NCBI GenBank assembly: GCA_030053945.1
Contig: JASGCW010000002.1
Location: forward strand, 114,245-178,244
Direction: 5' to 3'
Origin: Limnohabitans sp.
GTDB taxonomy: Bacteria; Bacteroidota; Bacteroidia; Flavobacteriales; Flavobacteriaceae
Length of the DNA stretch: 64,000 nucleotides
This document shows, one piece after another, positions 37,018 to 44,667 of this stretch. The notes beneath the pieces are model-generated. The model was not told where the DNA came from. It saw nothing but the letters and a program-made list of their open reading frames with translations, and made no database searches. Position 1 is the stretch's first letter. The number at the start of each line of letters is the position of its first letter. Both the position numbers and the translations under genes were made by a program.

Positions 37018-37647
37018 TTAATTTTTACTGTTAAACTTGTTTACTGCTTCAATTTTGTTCGCGACGTGTAGTTTTTTGTAGATGCTACCAATGTGTTTTT
37101 TTACCGTATCGATACTAATGCATTTTACATCGGCAATTTCTTTATAAAGCTTTCCGTCGGATAATAGTTGTAAAATTTCGGTTTCCCTTTCGGTAAGGGT
37201 GTTTAGTTCTTGGACAACCGTTTGCTTGTTTTGAAAATACTTCAACACTTTTTGCGCGATGCTATTGCTCATGGGTGCACTGCCACTTGCGGCATCACGT
37301 ATAGAAGAAATAATTTTTTTGAGACTTTCGTCTTTTAGCAAATACCCGCAAGCTCCTGCTTTCAAGGCTTCGTAAATTAGTTCTTCATCTTCAAAAGTGG
37401 TACACATAATGAATTTGGTTTCTGGATAAAGTGAACTGAATTTTTTTACTAATTCAATCCCTGAATTATCTGGTAATTGTATATCCATTAAGCATACATC
37501 AATAAAATAATCGTCCATATTTCGTAGTGCTTCGCTGCCACTAAAAAACTGAGTTACACAAAGCATATCAGCTTCGTTATCAATCACTTTTTTTAAAGTG
37601 TTGCTATAGTTTTTTTCGTCTTCAACGATTCCTACTTTAATCTTCAT
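37018..37647 (-). CDS. NarL/LuxR-type response regulator
   Basis: The receiver domain shows E9-D10, phospho-acceptor Asp55 (LMDIQLPDNSG) and KDES after the last strand. The C-terminal LuxR HTH is TERETEILQLLSDGKLYKEI followed by SIDTVKKHIGSIYKKL. The length of 209 residues is typical. It heads the operon with the unknown protein, membrane protein and kinase. The promoter carries a 16-bp element that also occurs before the gene at 33952, probably this regulator's binding site. Confidence 0.95.
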   Translation of the reverse strand: MKIKVGIVEDEKNYSNTLKKVIDNEADMLCVTQFFSGSEALRNMDDYFIDVCLMDIQLPDNSGIELVKKFSSLYPETKFIMCTTFEDEELIYEALKAGACGYLLKDESLKKIISSIRDAASGSAPMSNSIAQKVLKYFQNKQTVVQELNTLTERETEILQLLSDGKLYKEIADVKCISIDTVKKHIGSIYKKLHVANKIEAVNKFNSKN

Positions 37648-37668
37648 TTTTCAACTATTTTAATATTC

Positions 37669-37714
37669 CAAAGTTCATTCAAATAAAATGGTTTAACAAT
37701 TACACAAACGGGTA
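37669..37714 (-). promoter_or_regulatory. Shared regulator element, copy A: 16-bp box, 21 nt, TGAACTTTG
   Basis: On the minus strand TACCCGTTTGTGTAAT (37714-37699), a 21-nt spacer and TGAACTTTG (37677-37669) precede the response regulator start at 37647. This matches copy B at 34803-34848 base for base in both elements, while the spacers differ. Confidence 0.75.
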
Positions 37715-37745
37715 AAAATTAATAGGTTAGATTTGGTTAAGATAC

Positions 37746-37775
37746 AAAAAAATAAAAGCCCCACAGTAGTGAGGC
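37746..37775 (-). terminator. Terminator of the PKS operon
   Basis: GCC-C-CAC with GTG-A-GGC around AGTA (one internal mismatch) is followed on the minus strand by TTTTATTTTTTT. It ends the 37786-41159 operon. Confidence 0.7.
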
Positions 37776-37785
37776 ACTCAATTTT

Positions 37786-38376
37786 TTACAATTTGCTAAA
37801 TCTTTTTTCCAATTTCAAAAGCCAATTCTCGCGTTTTTCCTGGGAAACCATTTTTACTTTGTTATAACTTATCCACTTGCGATTTTTATATCCTAATTTC
37901 CAAAAAGTGCCTAACAGTAATGCGTTTTTTATTGCATTACCAAAAATTAAACTATACAAATAACTTGGGGTATTCATAGTAGTAATTACGGTTACGCTTT
38001 TTATATTGTTAAGCAAAGGTTTCATTCTGGTGTTTTTTACATTAGTATAATCATAGGCTAATCCTGGAAAAATTACTTTATCTATAAAACCTTTTGTTAG
38101 CGCTGGCATTAGTTCCCACCAAATAGGAAAGATAAAAACCAGATGATTCGTTTTTTCTAAACGTGTTTTATATTCTAAAACCTTTGGATCTATAGGTTTT
38201 TTGTCACGAAATGCTTTTAGGTCTTCTGCTGTCATGACAGGATTGAATCCATCTTGATCAAGATGGATTACATCATATGTATGATTAGCAGTTTCTAGAC
38301 CTTTTATGACAGCACTAAGCAAGGCATTACAGAAGCTTTTATCGTATGGATGATTGTAAACAATAGTAAAATTCAT
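37786..38376 (-). CDS. Flavodoxin-fold NAD(P)H:quinone oxidoreductase-like protein
   Basis: This 196-residue protein has the start MNFTIVYNHPYDKSFCNALL, then FIFPIWWELMPALTKGFIDKV and PGLAYDY, typical of the NQO1/MdaB/KefF-type flavoproteins that reduce quinones with NAD(P)H. It is last in a three-gene operon after the monooxygenase (4-nt gap). In that context it may reduce a quinone product or supply flavin-based reduction (inference). Confidence 0.85.
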   Translation of the reverse strand: MNFTIVYNHPYDKSFCNALLSAVIKGLETANHTYDVIHLDQDGFNPVMTAEDLKAFRDKKPIDPKVLEYKTRLEKTNHLVFIFPIWWELMPALTKGFIDKVIFPGLAYDYTNVKNTRMKPLLNNIKSVTVITTMNTPSYLYSLIFGNAIKNALLLGTFWKLGYKNRKWISYNKVKMVSQEKRENWLLKLEKRFSKL

Positions 38377-38380
38377 AGTT

Positions 38381-39934
38381 TTAATTTTGATAGATTTGGG
38401 ATAAATATTTGTTAATATAAGCTATTATATCTGTTAATTGATTTTTTGTTCCTGCAAATTCTATAAACTTGTCTGGGCGTATTACTACAAAATCCAGTTT
38501 ATTTTTTAACATCCAGTCTTCTATCGTTGAAGACTGAATATTGAAATTAGTATCAGAATTGTTATTCACTGTAAATAGATTATAAAAACTTGATGTGTTT
38601 TTTGTATAAAACGAAATATTATCTCGTAGGATTATGTTCCATTTTATTCCTAATAGTTCATCTAAATAAATAGATTCATTTTTATGAATGATTTTAGGTT
38701 GAATCATTCGTTTGCCTATTAATGAATGTTTCCATTCTCTTTTTTTGGTAATATTTAATGCGTATAGATGATTATCTATGAGCTTGTCTATAGGTTTAGA
38801 AGGTAAAATATTTAGAAATTTTAAGAACGTATTTCGGATAGGGGATAACAACGGATTTGAAAACTGAATGAATCCACCTAATGTTGCTGCAACGTGTAAT
38901 ATTTTATTTACTTGTTTGTATCTTTCGCTATGGTAACTATCTAATAATTTATCTGTTTCATAGTTTTGATTTTTACAAGCTATTGCCATTTTCCAAGCTA
39001 AATTTTTTGCGTCTTTTAATCCGCTACACATTCCTTGTCCTAAAAAAGGTGGCATTTGATGTGCGGCATCTCCAGCTAGAAAAATATTACCCTCTCTCCA
39101 TTTTTCTGCAATGACTGTATGAAATGTATATTTTTTCTTGCGAATGATTTCGAAATCTTCTATTGGAAAAAATTTTTTCAACTTAGGTAGCATTTTTAAC
39201 TCAAGTTGTTCTTCGGATAAGTTTTTAGTTTTGTTGGTTATCATAAATTCCCATCTAAAATGGTTTCTAACACCATTTACATAAGTGATGGGTTGTTTAG
39301 GGTCGCAAAATTGTTTGTGATCCTCAGAGAAAGTTTCATTACCTTGATAATATGAGTCTATTACAAACCAATCTTTCTTGAATCCTAAATCTTTAACTTT
39401 AATATTTAGTTTTTTGCGAATTGGGCTTTTGCCACCGTCACAGGCAATTAAATATTTTGAGTTAATCACAAATGTTTTTAATTCATCATTATTTAATCGA
39501 ATAGTAACAAAATCTTTGTTTGATTTTATATCTAACCATTTTGTTTTACTCAAAAAAGTAACATTATCATATTGTTGAAACCCTTCGCGAATGTATTTTT
39601 CCAATTCGGGTTGTAAAATCCAATTACAATCTGGTATAGATTCTGAGACACTAGAATTTGGCTGAAATTGAAATAAGGTTTTGTCCTCTTTAGTTACTAA
39701 TGAATAATTAGAAAAGGGTTTAATGGCAGTTTGTTTCATAGCCTCATATAAACCCAATTCTTGAAATATTCTTATAGTATCTTCATCAATATGTACAGCT
39801 CGAGGAAATTCTATTATGTTTGACTCTATATCAAAAATTAATGTTTTTAGCCCTAATTTTCCAAAGTAATTAGCAAAAGTCGCACCTGTTGGTCCACATC
39901 CTGCGATAACCACATCATACTGTAATGAATTCAT
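38381..39934 (-). CDS. FAD-dependent aromatic monooxygenase (PheA/TfdB type)
   Basis: This 517-residue flavoprotein has the dinucleotide motif GCGPTGATFANYFGKLG near the start, the DG motif in YLIACDGGKSPIRKKL, and the second FAD motif GNIFLAGDAAHQMPPFLGQG. It belongs to the class A hydroxylases such as MhpA and the polyketide hydroxylases. It lies between a type III PKS gene (1-nt gap) and a quinone-reductase-like gene, so it likely hydroxylates or oxidises the PKS product. Confidence 0.9.
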   Translation of the reverse strand: MNSLQYDVVIAGCGPTGATFANYFGKLGLKTLIFDIESNIIEFPRAVHIDEDTIRIFQELGLYEAMKQTAIKPFSNYSLVTKEDKTLFQFQPNSSVSESIPDCNWILQPELEKYIREGFQQYDNVTFLSKTKWLDIKSNKDFVTIRLNNDELKTFVINSKYLIACDGGKSPIRKKLNIKVKDLGFKKDWFVIDSYYQGNETFSEDHKQFCDPKQPITYVNGVRNHFRWEFMITNKTKNLSEEQLELKMLPKLKKFFPIEDFEIIRKKKYTFHTVIAEKWREGNIFLAGDAAHQMPPFLGQGMCSGLKDAKNLAWKMAIACKNQNYETDKLLDSYHSERYKQVNKILHVAATLGGFIQFSNPLLSPIRNTFLKFLNILPSKPIDKLIDNHLYALNITKKREWKHSLIGKRMIQPKIIHKNESIYLDELLGIKWNIILRDNISFYTKNTSSFYNLFTVNNNSDTNFNIQSSTIEDWMLKNKLDFVVIRPDKFIEFAGTKNQLTDIIAYINKYLSQIYQN

Positions 39935-39935
39935 A

Positions 39936-41159
39936 TTATACTTTTTCTACTAATAATGCTGTAGCTGTTAAACCAGGGCCAAACGCCATAGCTACTATTT
40001 TTGTTCCTTTAGTTATATTGTCATCATTTAGGATTTCTTTGAAAATATGCGGGACAGTAGCCGATGACATATTTCCGTGTCTTCTTAAAACTTCATATGA
40101 CCAGCCAGCTTGTTCTTTGAATATTTCTAGCTCATCCACAACATAATCTATGATTTTTGGCCCTCCTGGATGAATGGCAAAAGACATAGAATATTTTTCG
40201 TTATCAAAATTCACATTTGCTTTTTCACATAAATCATCTATGAATTTTTTAATATTTTTTCTTATAAATACTGGAACTCTTTTAGATAAGGTCATTAAGA
40301 AGTTATATTCACCTAAATCCCAAGACATATCTTCTAATGAATCTGGAATTATCACTTCATGAGAAGCTAATATTTTCAAGCCTCCTTTTGATGATACTTC
40401 ATTGTTGTTTCCGAATGTTTCTTCGTCATATAATGAATATCCTATGAACCCATCTGCAAATAAAGAACAAATCATAGTGTTCGAATTAGAGAATTCTGTT
40501 AGATTTAAATGTGCAGATAGTAATTCAGTATGCACAATATCAACTCTGCCATTGTTTTGACTAGCTTGAAGTAAACTACTTGCTGTTCTAATAGCTGGGA
40601 ATGCTCCATAACAACCCATTTGATAAGAGTGTGTAACTTGAGCTGTTTCCCAATTTCTTTTTATTACTGCTTCTTGAGCCACACTTGGTGAGGCATACCC
40701 TGAACAAGTAACATGGACTAAATTTTCTGGAGCAACATTCTGATTTTTGTAAAAGGTATCAAATACTTGTGATGTTTTTTCTTTATACCATTGCATACGA
40801 TTGTTTAATTTAGGACCAAAATTATCTACTCCATCTTGATTGAAGCTATTAGGTAATTTATAGTCTTCTAAATTTGTAAATTCCATTTCGTTTTCAACAA
40901 AATCAGTGATTTCGTCAAAAAGTACAATTTGCCTTTTGTTTATATGCTCAGCTGAAACAGCATATTTATCGACTTGTTCAGAGATAATGTCATATTGACT
41001 AATTTCATTATCACAATTAGAGCCTTCAAAAACAAGTTTGTTTTTGTCTTTCTGGCAATAGTAATACAAGAATTTCTTGTAGTCATTCAATTTTTTTTGA
41101 TCGATTAACTTTGAAATTTGAATAGGTTCAAAGTTGGTAAGGATAACATTTTTTTTCAT
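39936..41159 (-). CDS. Type III polyketide synthase (chalcone-synthase-like)
   Basis: The catalytic triad of the thiolase fold is visible: Cys183 in YQMGCYGAFPAIR, His in FAIHPGGPKII, and Asn in RRHGNMSSATVPHIF. The C-terminal MAFGPGLTATALLVEKV matches the GFGPG loop. Starter and extender use cannot be read from sequence, though the downstream monooxygenase and quinone reductase suggest an oxidised aromatic product. The ATG at 41159 is chosen since the alternative TTG at 41186 lies inside the -7 element. About 407 residues, slightly longer than plant CHS. Confidence 0.9.
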   Translation of the reverse strand: MKKNVILTNFEPIQISKLIDQKKLNDYKKFLYYYCQKDKNKLVFEGSNCDNEISQYDIISEQVDKYAVSAEHINKRQIVLFDEITDFVENEMEFTNLEDYKLPNSFNQDGVDNFGPKLNNRMQWYKEKTSQVFDTFYKNQNVAPENLVHVTCSGYASPSVAQEAVIKRNWETAQVTHSYQMGCYGAFPAIRTASSLLQASQNNGRVDIVHTELLSAHLNLTEFSNSNTMICSLFADGFIGYSLYDEETFGNNNEVSSKGGLKILASHEVIIPDSLEDMSWDLGEYNFLMTLSKRVPVFIRKNIKKFIDDLCEKANVNFDNEKYSMSFAIHPGGPKIIDYVVDELEIFKEQAGWSYEVLRRHGNMSSATVPHIFKEILNDDNITKGTKIVAMAFGPGLTATALLVEKV

Positions 41160-41183
41160 GATTATTATTAGTTTGTTCTGATG

Positions 41184-41282
41184 CAAAATTGAGTGCTTTT
41201 TCTATAAAAAAAATTAACAATTGTTAATTTTTACGTAAACTAACTATCTGAAAATCATTAATTAACAATTGTTAATTAATGA
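41184..41282 (-). promoter_or_regulatory. PKS operon promoter with two large palindromes
   Basis: A near-consensus -7 box (CAatTTTG on the minus strand) is at 41184-41191. A perfect 20-bp palindrome at 41211-41230 occupies the -33 region, 19 nt from the -7 box. A second, perfect 28-bp palindrome is at 41255-41282. Both share the core TTAACAATTGTTAA and their centres are 48 bp apart. They look like dimeric repressor or activator sites. Confidence 0.65.
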
Positions 41283-41290
41283 AAACGATA

Positions 41291-41334
41291 GAAAATAAAA
41301 ATGTGCTCCTATTAGAAAAAATAGAAACACATTT
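41291..41334 (-). terminator. Hairpin terminator of the Crp/Fnr-type gene at 41359
   Basis: AAATGTG pairs with CACATTT and an inner CTATT with AATAG, with a symmetrical 3-nt internal loop. The minus strand continues as TTTTATTTTC. Confidence 0.55.
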
Positions 41335-41358
41335 AGATAAAAAGTATTAACTTTTTTT

Positions 41359-41916
41359 TTAAGCTTTTCTTGCTCTTATTCTGCTTAAGGAAACTGTAGT
41401 AACTCCAAGATATGAAGCTATATATTGTAGAGGAACCCTTTTTAAAATGTGAGGTTTGTCTTTAACTAATTGCTGATACCTTTCTTCGGGTTTAAGTTGT
41501 ATAAACATCATAAGATGATTGATGTATTCTAAAAACCTATTTGTAGTAATATCAATATGTTTGTTTTTTAGTGTTGCATTTTCATTTAAAATCCGACTCC
41601 AATTTTCTTTTTTAATTTTCAAAATTTTACATTTTTCTATAGTTTCAATTGTAAAATTACTTGGTGTTCCTTTTAGATAACTTTCTATTGAACTAACAAA
41701 ACTGTTCTCAAAGAAGAATTGTATAGTAATTTCTTTTCCATTCATATTATTATACATTCTCATTGCTCCTTCTACAATAAAATACATAGTGTTTGAAATA
41801 CTTCCTTCTTCTAATACCGTAGTTTTGCTTTCTAGAATATCTTCTTCCCAAAAACATTCATATTGTTTTAATATAGGTGCTAGATGTGGGTATTTTTCTT
41901 GTAATTTCAAAAACAT
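41359..41916 (-). CDS. Crp/Fnr-family transcriptional regulator
   Basis: The 185 residues show a cyclic-nucleotide-binding beta-roll (EDILESKTTVLEEGSISNTM, then FIVEGAMRMYNNMNGKEITI). A short HTH follows, KPEERYQQLVKDKPHILKRVP, then LQYIASYLGVTTVSLSRIR. No Cys cluster is present, so it is not an oxygen-sensing FNR. It lies directly upstream of the PKS operon on the same strand and is a candidate regulator for it. A paralogue is at 46553. Confidence 0.9.
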   Translation of the reverse strand: MFLKLQEKYPHLAPILKQYECFWEEDILESKTTVLEEGSISNTMYFIVEGAMRMYNNMNGKEITIQFFFENSFVSSIESYLKGTPSNFTIETIEKCKILKIKKENWSRILNENATLKNKHIDITTNRFLEYINHLMMFIQLKPEERYQQLVKDKPHILKRVPLQYIASYLGVTTVSLSRIRARKA

Positions 41917-42102
41917 ATTATTGTATATTTAAACTTAGTTTTTTTAGTCCTGCAAATATTTTCTTTTAAAAAGAACTTTATCTTATAGAAAGATTAACAA
42001 AATGAAAACAATGATTTATTTTGTAAATAAAATCTCAAATTTTGTTTGACGAAATTATAAAAAGGAATTAAAAAAAAAATCAGGAAATTTCCCCTTTTCA
42101 TT

Positions 42103-42135
42103 ATAATAAAAAATAGTTAGGTAAATACTAACTAT
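42103..42135 (-). terminator. Terminator-like hairpin after the pepP remnant
   Basis: ATAGTTAG pairs with CTAACTAT around a 7-nt loop. The minus strand continues with TTTTTTATTATAA. It has the position of a terminator for the truncated copy. Confidence 0.6.
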
Positions 42136-42188
42136 AAATAGTAACGCCCCTCATAGCGTGGCGTTAAAGGTTTTATTTATATTTTAAA

Positions 42189-42304
42189 TTAAGCATTCAT
42201 AATCGATTCAATTTCATCTGTTTCAATTGGAATGTTTAGCATCAATTTAAATGCTTCTCCTTTTTATTGAATCACTATATCGTCTTCTAAACGAATTCCG
42301 AAAC
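42189..42304 (-). pseudogene. 3'-end remnant of an aminopeptidase P gene
   Basis: The minus strand encodes FGIRLEDDIVIQ, a stop, then KGEAFKLMLNIPIETDEIE and SIMNA before the normal stop. This is a copy of the last 38 codons of the intact gene at 44668. Over 113 bp (42192-42304 against 44671-44783) I count about 12 differences, roughly 89% identity, including the E-to-stop change. Similarity continues for about 12 nt past the stop. The rest of the gene is missing. Confidence 0.9.
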
Positions 42305-42462
42305 TTATAATTTAGAACCTTCATAAAAGAGAAGTTTGCGAAAGTAAAACAATGATGATTAAAAAGTGATACTCCAGCAGCTTAGAGATTACCTATGATA
42401 AGTAAATTTTAAACATATGGATATGTCATTAAAAAGCATTGGCTGTGTTTTTATTTTTAAAA

Positions 42463-42497
42463 ATTTTATTAAAATAATGTATTTATTTTAATAAAAT
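42463..42497. repeat. AT-only inverted repeat
   Basis: 15-bp arms ATTTTATTAAAATAA (42463-42477) and its complement (42483-42497) flank a 5-nt loop, 41 nt before the T9SS type B gene. It may be a regulatory hairpin in the 5' region or a terminator for incoming transcription. Confidence 0.6.
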
Positions 42498-42538
42498 GTT
42501 TAAAAAATTATAAATTTACCTTTTTAAGGTGTGTCTAG

Positions 42539-44374
42539 ATGAGAAAATTTTTGCCCTATTTACTGCTACTAATTAGTTTTGTTTCTAAAGCCCAGTTGTC
42601 TATAGATAACGCTACACAAACTCCAGCACAACTTGTAGTAAGTTCACTTGTTGGTAGTGGAGTAACACCTATAAACATTAAATTTAATGGTTCAGTTGCT
42701 AATGCTAGTATTATTAGTGATCAGATAGGTCAATTTTCAACTGGTGTAAATCCTACTAATTTAGGAATTGATAAAGGAATATTACTTTCTACTGGTGATG
42801 CATTAGGAGCTTATGGTCCTAATTTTTTAGGAGATTGGACATATAATTCTACTAATCCTAAATATGGTGATGTAGATTTAGCCGCATTATCTGGCGGAGT
42901 AGTTATGAGTGCTGCAATTCTAGAGTTTGATTTTGTGGCTACTGGACCTATTTTGAAATTTGATTATGTATTTGGGTCAGATGAATACCCTGAATTTGTT
43001 GGTTCACAATATAATGATGTTTTTGGATTCTTTTTAAGTGGTCCAGGTATTTCAGGAACATTTTCAAATGGAGCGATAAATATTGCTCGCATTCCTAGTA
43101 CTAATACTTCAATATCAATAAACAATGTAAATAACGGTGATCAAAACATAGGACCTTGTGTTAATTGTGAATATTATTATAATAATACAACATCTGGTGA
43201 TAATGCGAGTACTTGGTTAGGTTCAACTACACAATTAGACGGATTTACAACTGTGCTAAATGCTTCTGCAGATTTAATTTGTGGACAAATTTATCACATC
43301 AAATTAGCTATAGCCAATGTACAAGATGATGCTATTGATTCATGTGTTTTTTTGAAAAATTTCACAATTCCATCATTAATTTTGACCGATCTTCTAGGAA
43401 ATCAAAATGTTACTCAATGTCGTGGGGATGTTACCATTACATCTGGACTAAATGCAACAGGAAATGTCTTTGTTTGGAGTCTAAATGGAGTGGTCAAACC
43501 ATTGTTAACAACTCCTACAATAACTGTTAGTGAACCTGGAACATACACATTAGAGGTGTATTCTGGTCAAGGCTGTACGCCTCTTGTAGATGATATTATT
43601 GTAACATTCCTACCAGATATTGATACTATAGAACCTACAGATGTTTATTTTTGTGCTAAAGATATAACTGCAAATATTAATCAAATTAATTATATGCTTA
43701 ATGGGTTGTCAGCAGCTGATTATGTATTCGAGTTTTATCAGGATAATGGAGGAAGTTTAGGTGCGCTAATTCCAAATGCTAATTTGAGTTCATATACACC
43801 ACCTAATCAGCCTTTTCCACAAAAAATTTGGGTGACTATCCAAAATGTTGAAACGACATGTAAAAAAACATCATCTTTTAAATTATTTGTTAAACCTGTT
43901 GGACCTAGTGGTTTGAATATTGTTGCATCTGAATATTTTGATGATAATTTGAATATTACACTTTATGGGGTACCAGAAGGGAATTATGAGTACCAAATTA
44001 ATGGTGGAGCTTTTCAATCTAATAATTTTTTTAATAATTTGTCTGCAGGTGAGTATCAAGTAGCTGTTCGTAATGATTGCGGAATGTTTTCAGATACTGT
44101 TTTTCTGGTGAGTTATCCACGTTATTTTACTCCAAATGGTGATGGATATCATGATACTTGGAACATTCCTTTCTTTAAAAATCAGAAGGATTCAAAAATT
44201 CATATATTTGATCGTTTTGGGAAATTGTTAAAAGTTATTTCGCCTAATGGTCAGGGATGGGATGGGACTTATCTAGGACAGCCATTACCGTCTACAGATT
44301 ATTGGTTTGTCATTTATTATGAAGAAAAAAATTTACAAAAAACCTTTAAAGCACATTTTTCTTTAAAAAGATGA
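42539..44374 (+). CDS. Secreted choice-of-anchor-L protein with T9SS type B sorting domain
   Basis: After a signal peptide (MRKFLPYLLLLISFVSKAQL) comes a choice-of-anchor-L domain (SLVGSGVTPINIKFNGS, then GILLSTGDALGAYGPN, FDYVFGSDEYPEFVGSQYND and VFGFFLSGPG), then Ig-like regions. The last 85 residues (YFTPNGDGYHDTWNIPFF, then IFDRFGKLLKVISPNGQGWD and DYWFVIYYEE) form the gliding-motility-type C-terminal domain, type B. It is exported by the T9SS to the surface. The 611-residue size suits an adhesin. It is flanked by the pepP remnant and the intact pepP, so it may have arrived by insertion. Confidence 0.92.
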   Translation: MRKFLPYLLLLISFVSKAQLSIDNATQTPAQLVVSSLVGSGVTPINIKFNGSVANASIISDQIGQFSTGVNPTNLGIDKGILLSTGDALGAYGPNFLGDWTYNSTNPKYGDVDLAALSGGVVMSAAILEFDFVATGPILKFDYVFGSDEYPEFVGSQYNDVFGFFLSGPGISGTFSNGAINIARIPSTNTSISINNVNNGDQNIGPCVNCEYYYNNTTSGDNASTWLGSTTQLDGFTTVLNASADLICGQIYHIKLAIANVQDDAIDSCVFLKNFTIPSLILTDLLGNQNVTQCRGDVTITSGLNATGNVFVWSLNGVVKPLLTTPTITVSEPGTYTLEVYSGQGCTPLVDDIIVTFLPDIDTIEPTDVYFCAKDITANINQINYMLNGLSAADYVFEFYQDNGGSLGALIPNANLSSYTPPNQPFPQKIWVTIQNVETTCKKTSSFKLFVKPVGPSGLNIVASEYFDDNLNITLYGVPEGNYEYQINGGAFQSNNFFNNLSAGEYQVAVRNDCGMFSDTVFLVSYPRYFTPNGDGYHDTWNIPFFKNQKDSKIHIFDRFGKLLKVISPNGQGWDGTYLGQPLPSTDYWFVIYYEEKNLQKTFKAHFSLKR

Positions 44375-44535
44375 GGATGATTAAATTATTGTTAGTATGC
44401 AAAAACCGTTTACAGTATTCAGAAATAGTTTACTGAAGAAATTTGTATTTACACGATAGGAAATTTCGGGATTGTTTTTTGTCAATTATCTAACTAGCTG
44501 AATAGTTGTAAACTATTAAAACTTAAAAATTACAG

Positions 44536-44558
44536 AAAAACCTTAATATTGGTTTTTT
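44536..44558 (+). terminator. Terminator of the T9SS type B gene
   Basis: AAAAACC pairs with GGTTTTT around an 8-nt loop, ending in a T run, 160 nt past the stop. Confidence 0.55.
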
Positions 44559-44614
44559 TATAAAATAGCCTATATGAATCATTTTTTAGAGATGTCAGCA
44601 TATTTAAGTAAATT

Positions 44615-44643
44615 GAGGGTGTTCTATTTTTTTAGACACCCTC
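44615..44643. terminator. Hairpin at the 3' end of aminopeptidase P
   Basis: GAGGGTGT pairs with ACACCCTC, with an inner CTA/TAG pair and a T-rich loop. It has no strong T tail on either strand, so terminator function is uncertain. Confidence 0.5.
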
Positions 44644-44667
44644 TTCAAATTTATATTATATCCTAAA

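Larger units (their letters stand above)
41917..42538 (+). other. Long intergenic region with gene remnant and hairpins
   Basis: No intact gene is seen in this 622-nt stretch. From left to right it holds AT-rich sequence, a minus-strand terminator-like hairpin (42103-42135), a TAACGCC/GGCGTTA stem (42142-42166), the aminopeptidase P 3' remnant (42189-42304), about 160 nt without recognised features, and an AT-only inverted repeat (42463-42497) before the gene at 42539. Confidence 0.7.
44375..44667 (+). other. Intergenic region between the T9SS gene and aminopeptidase P
   Basis: No gene is seen. It contains a plus-strand terminator-like hairpin (44536-44558) and a second hairpin near the pepP stop (44615-44643). 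Confidence 0.6.

Noticed and set aside
42142..42166. TAACGCC/GGCGTTA stem as a second terminator of the pepP remnant
   Set aside because: No T run follows on either strand; kept only as a note in the intergenic description.
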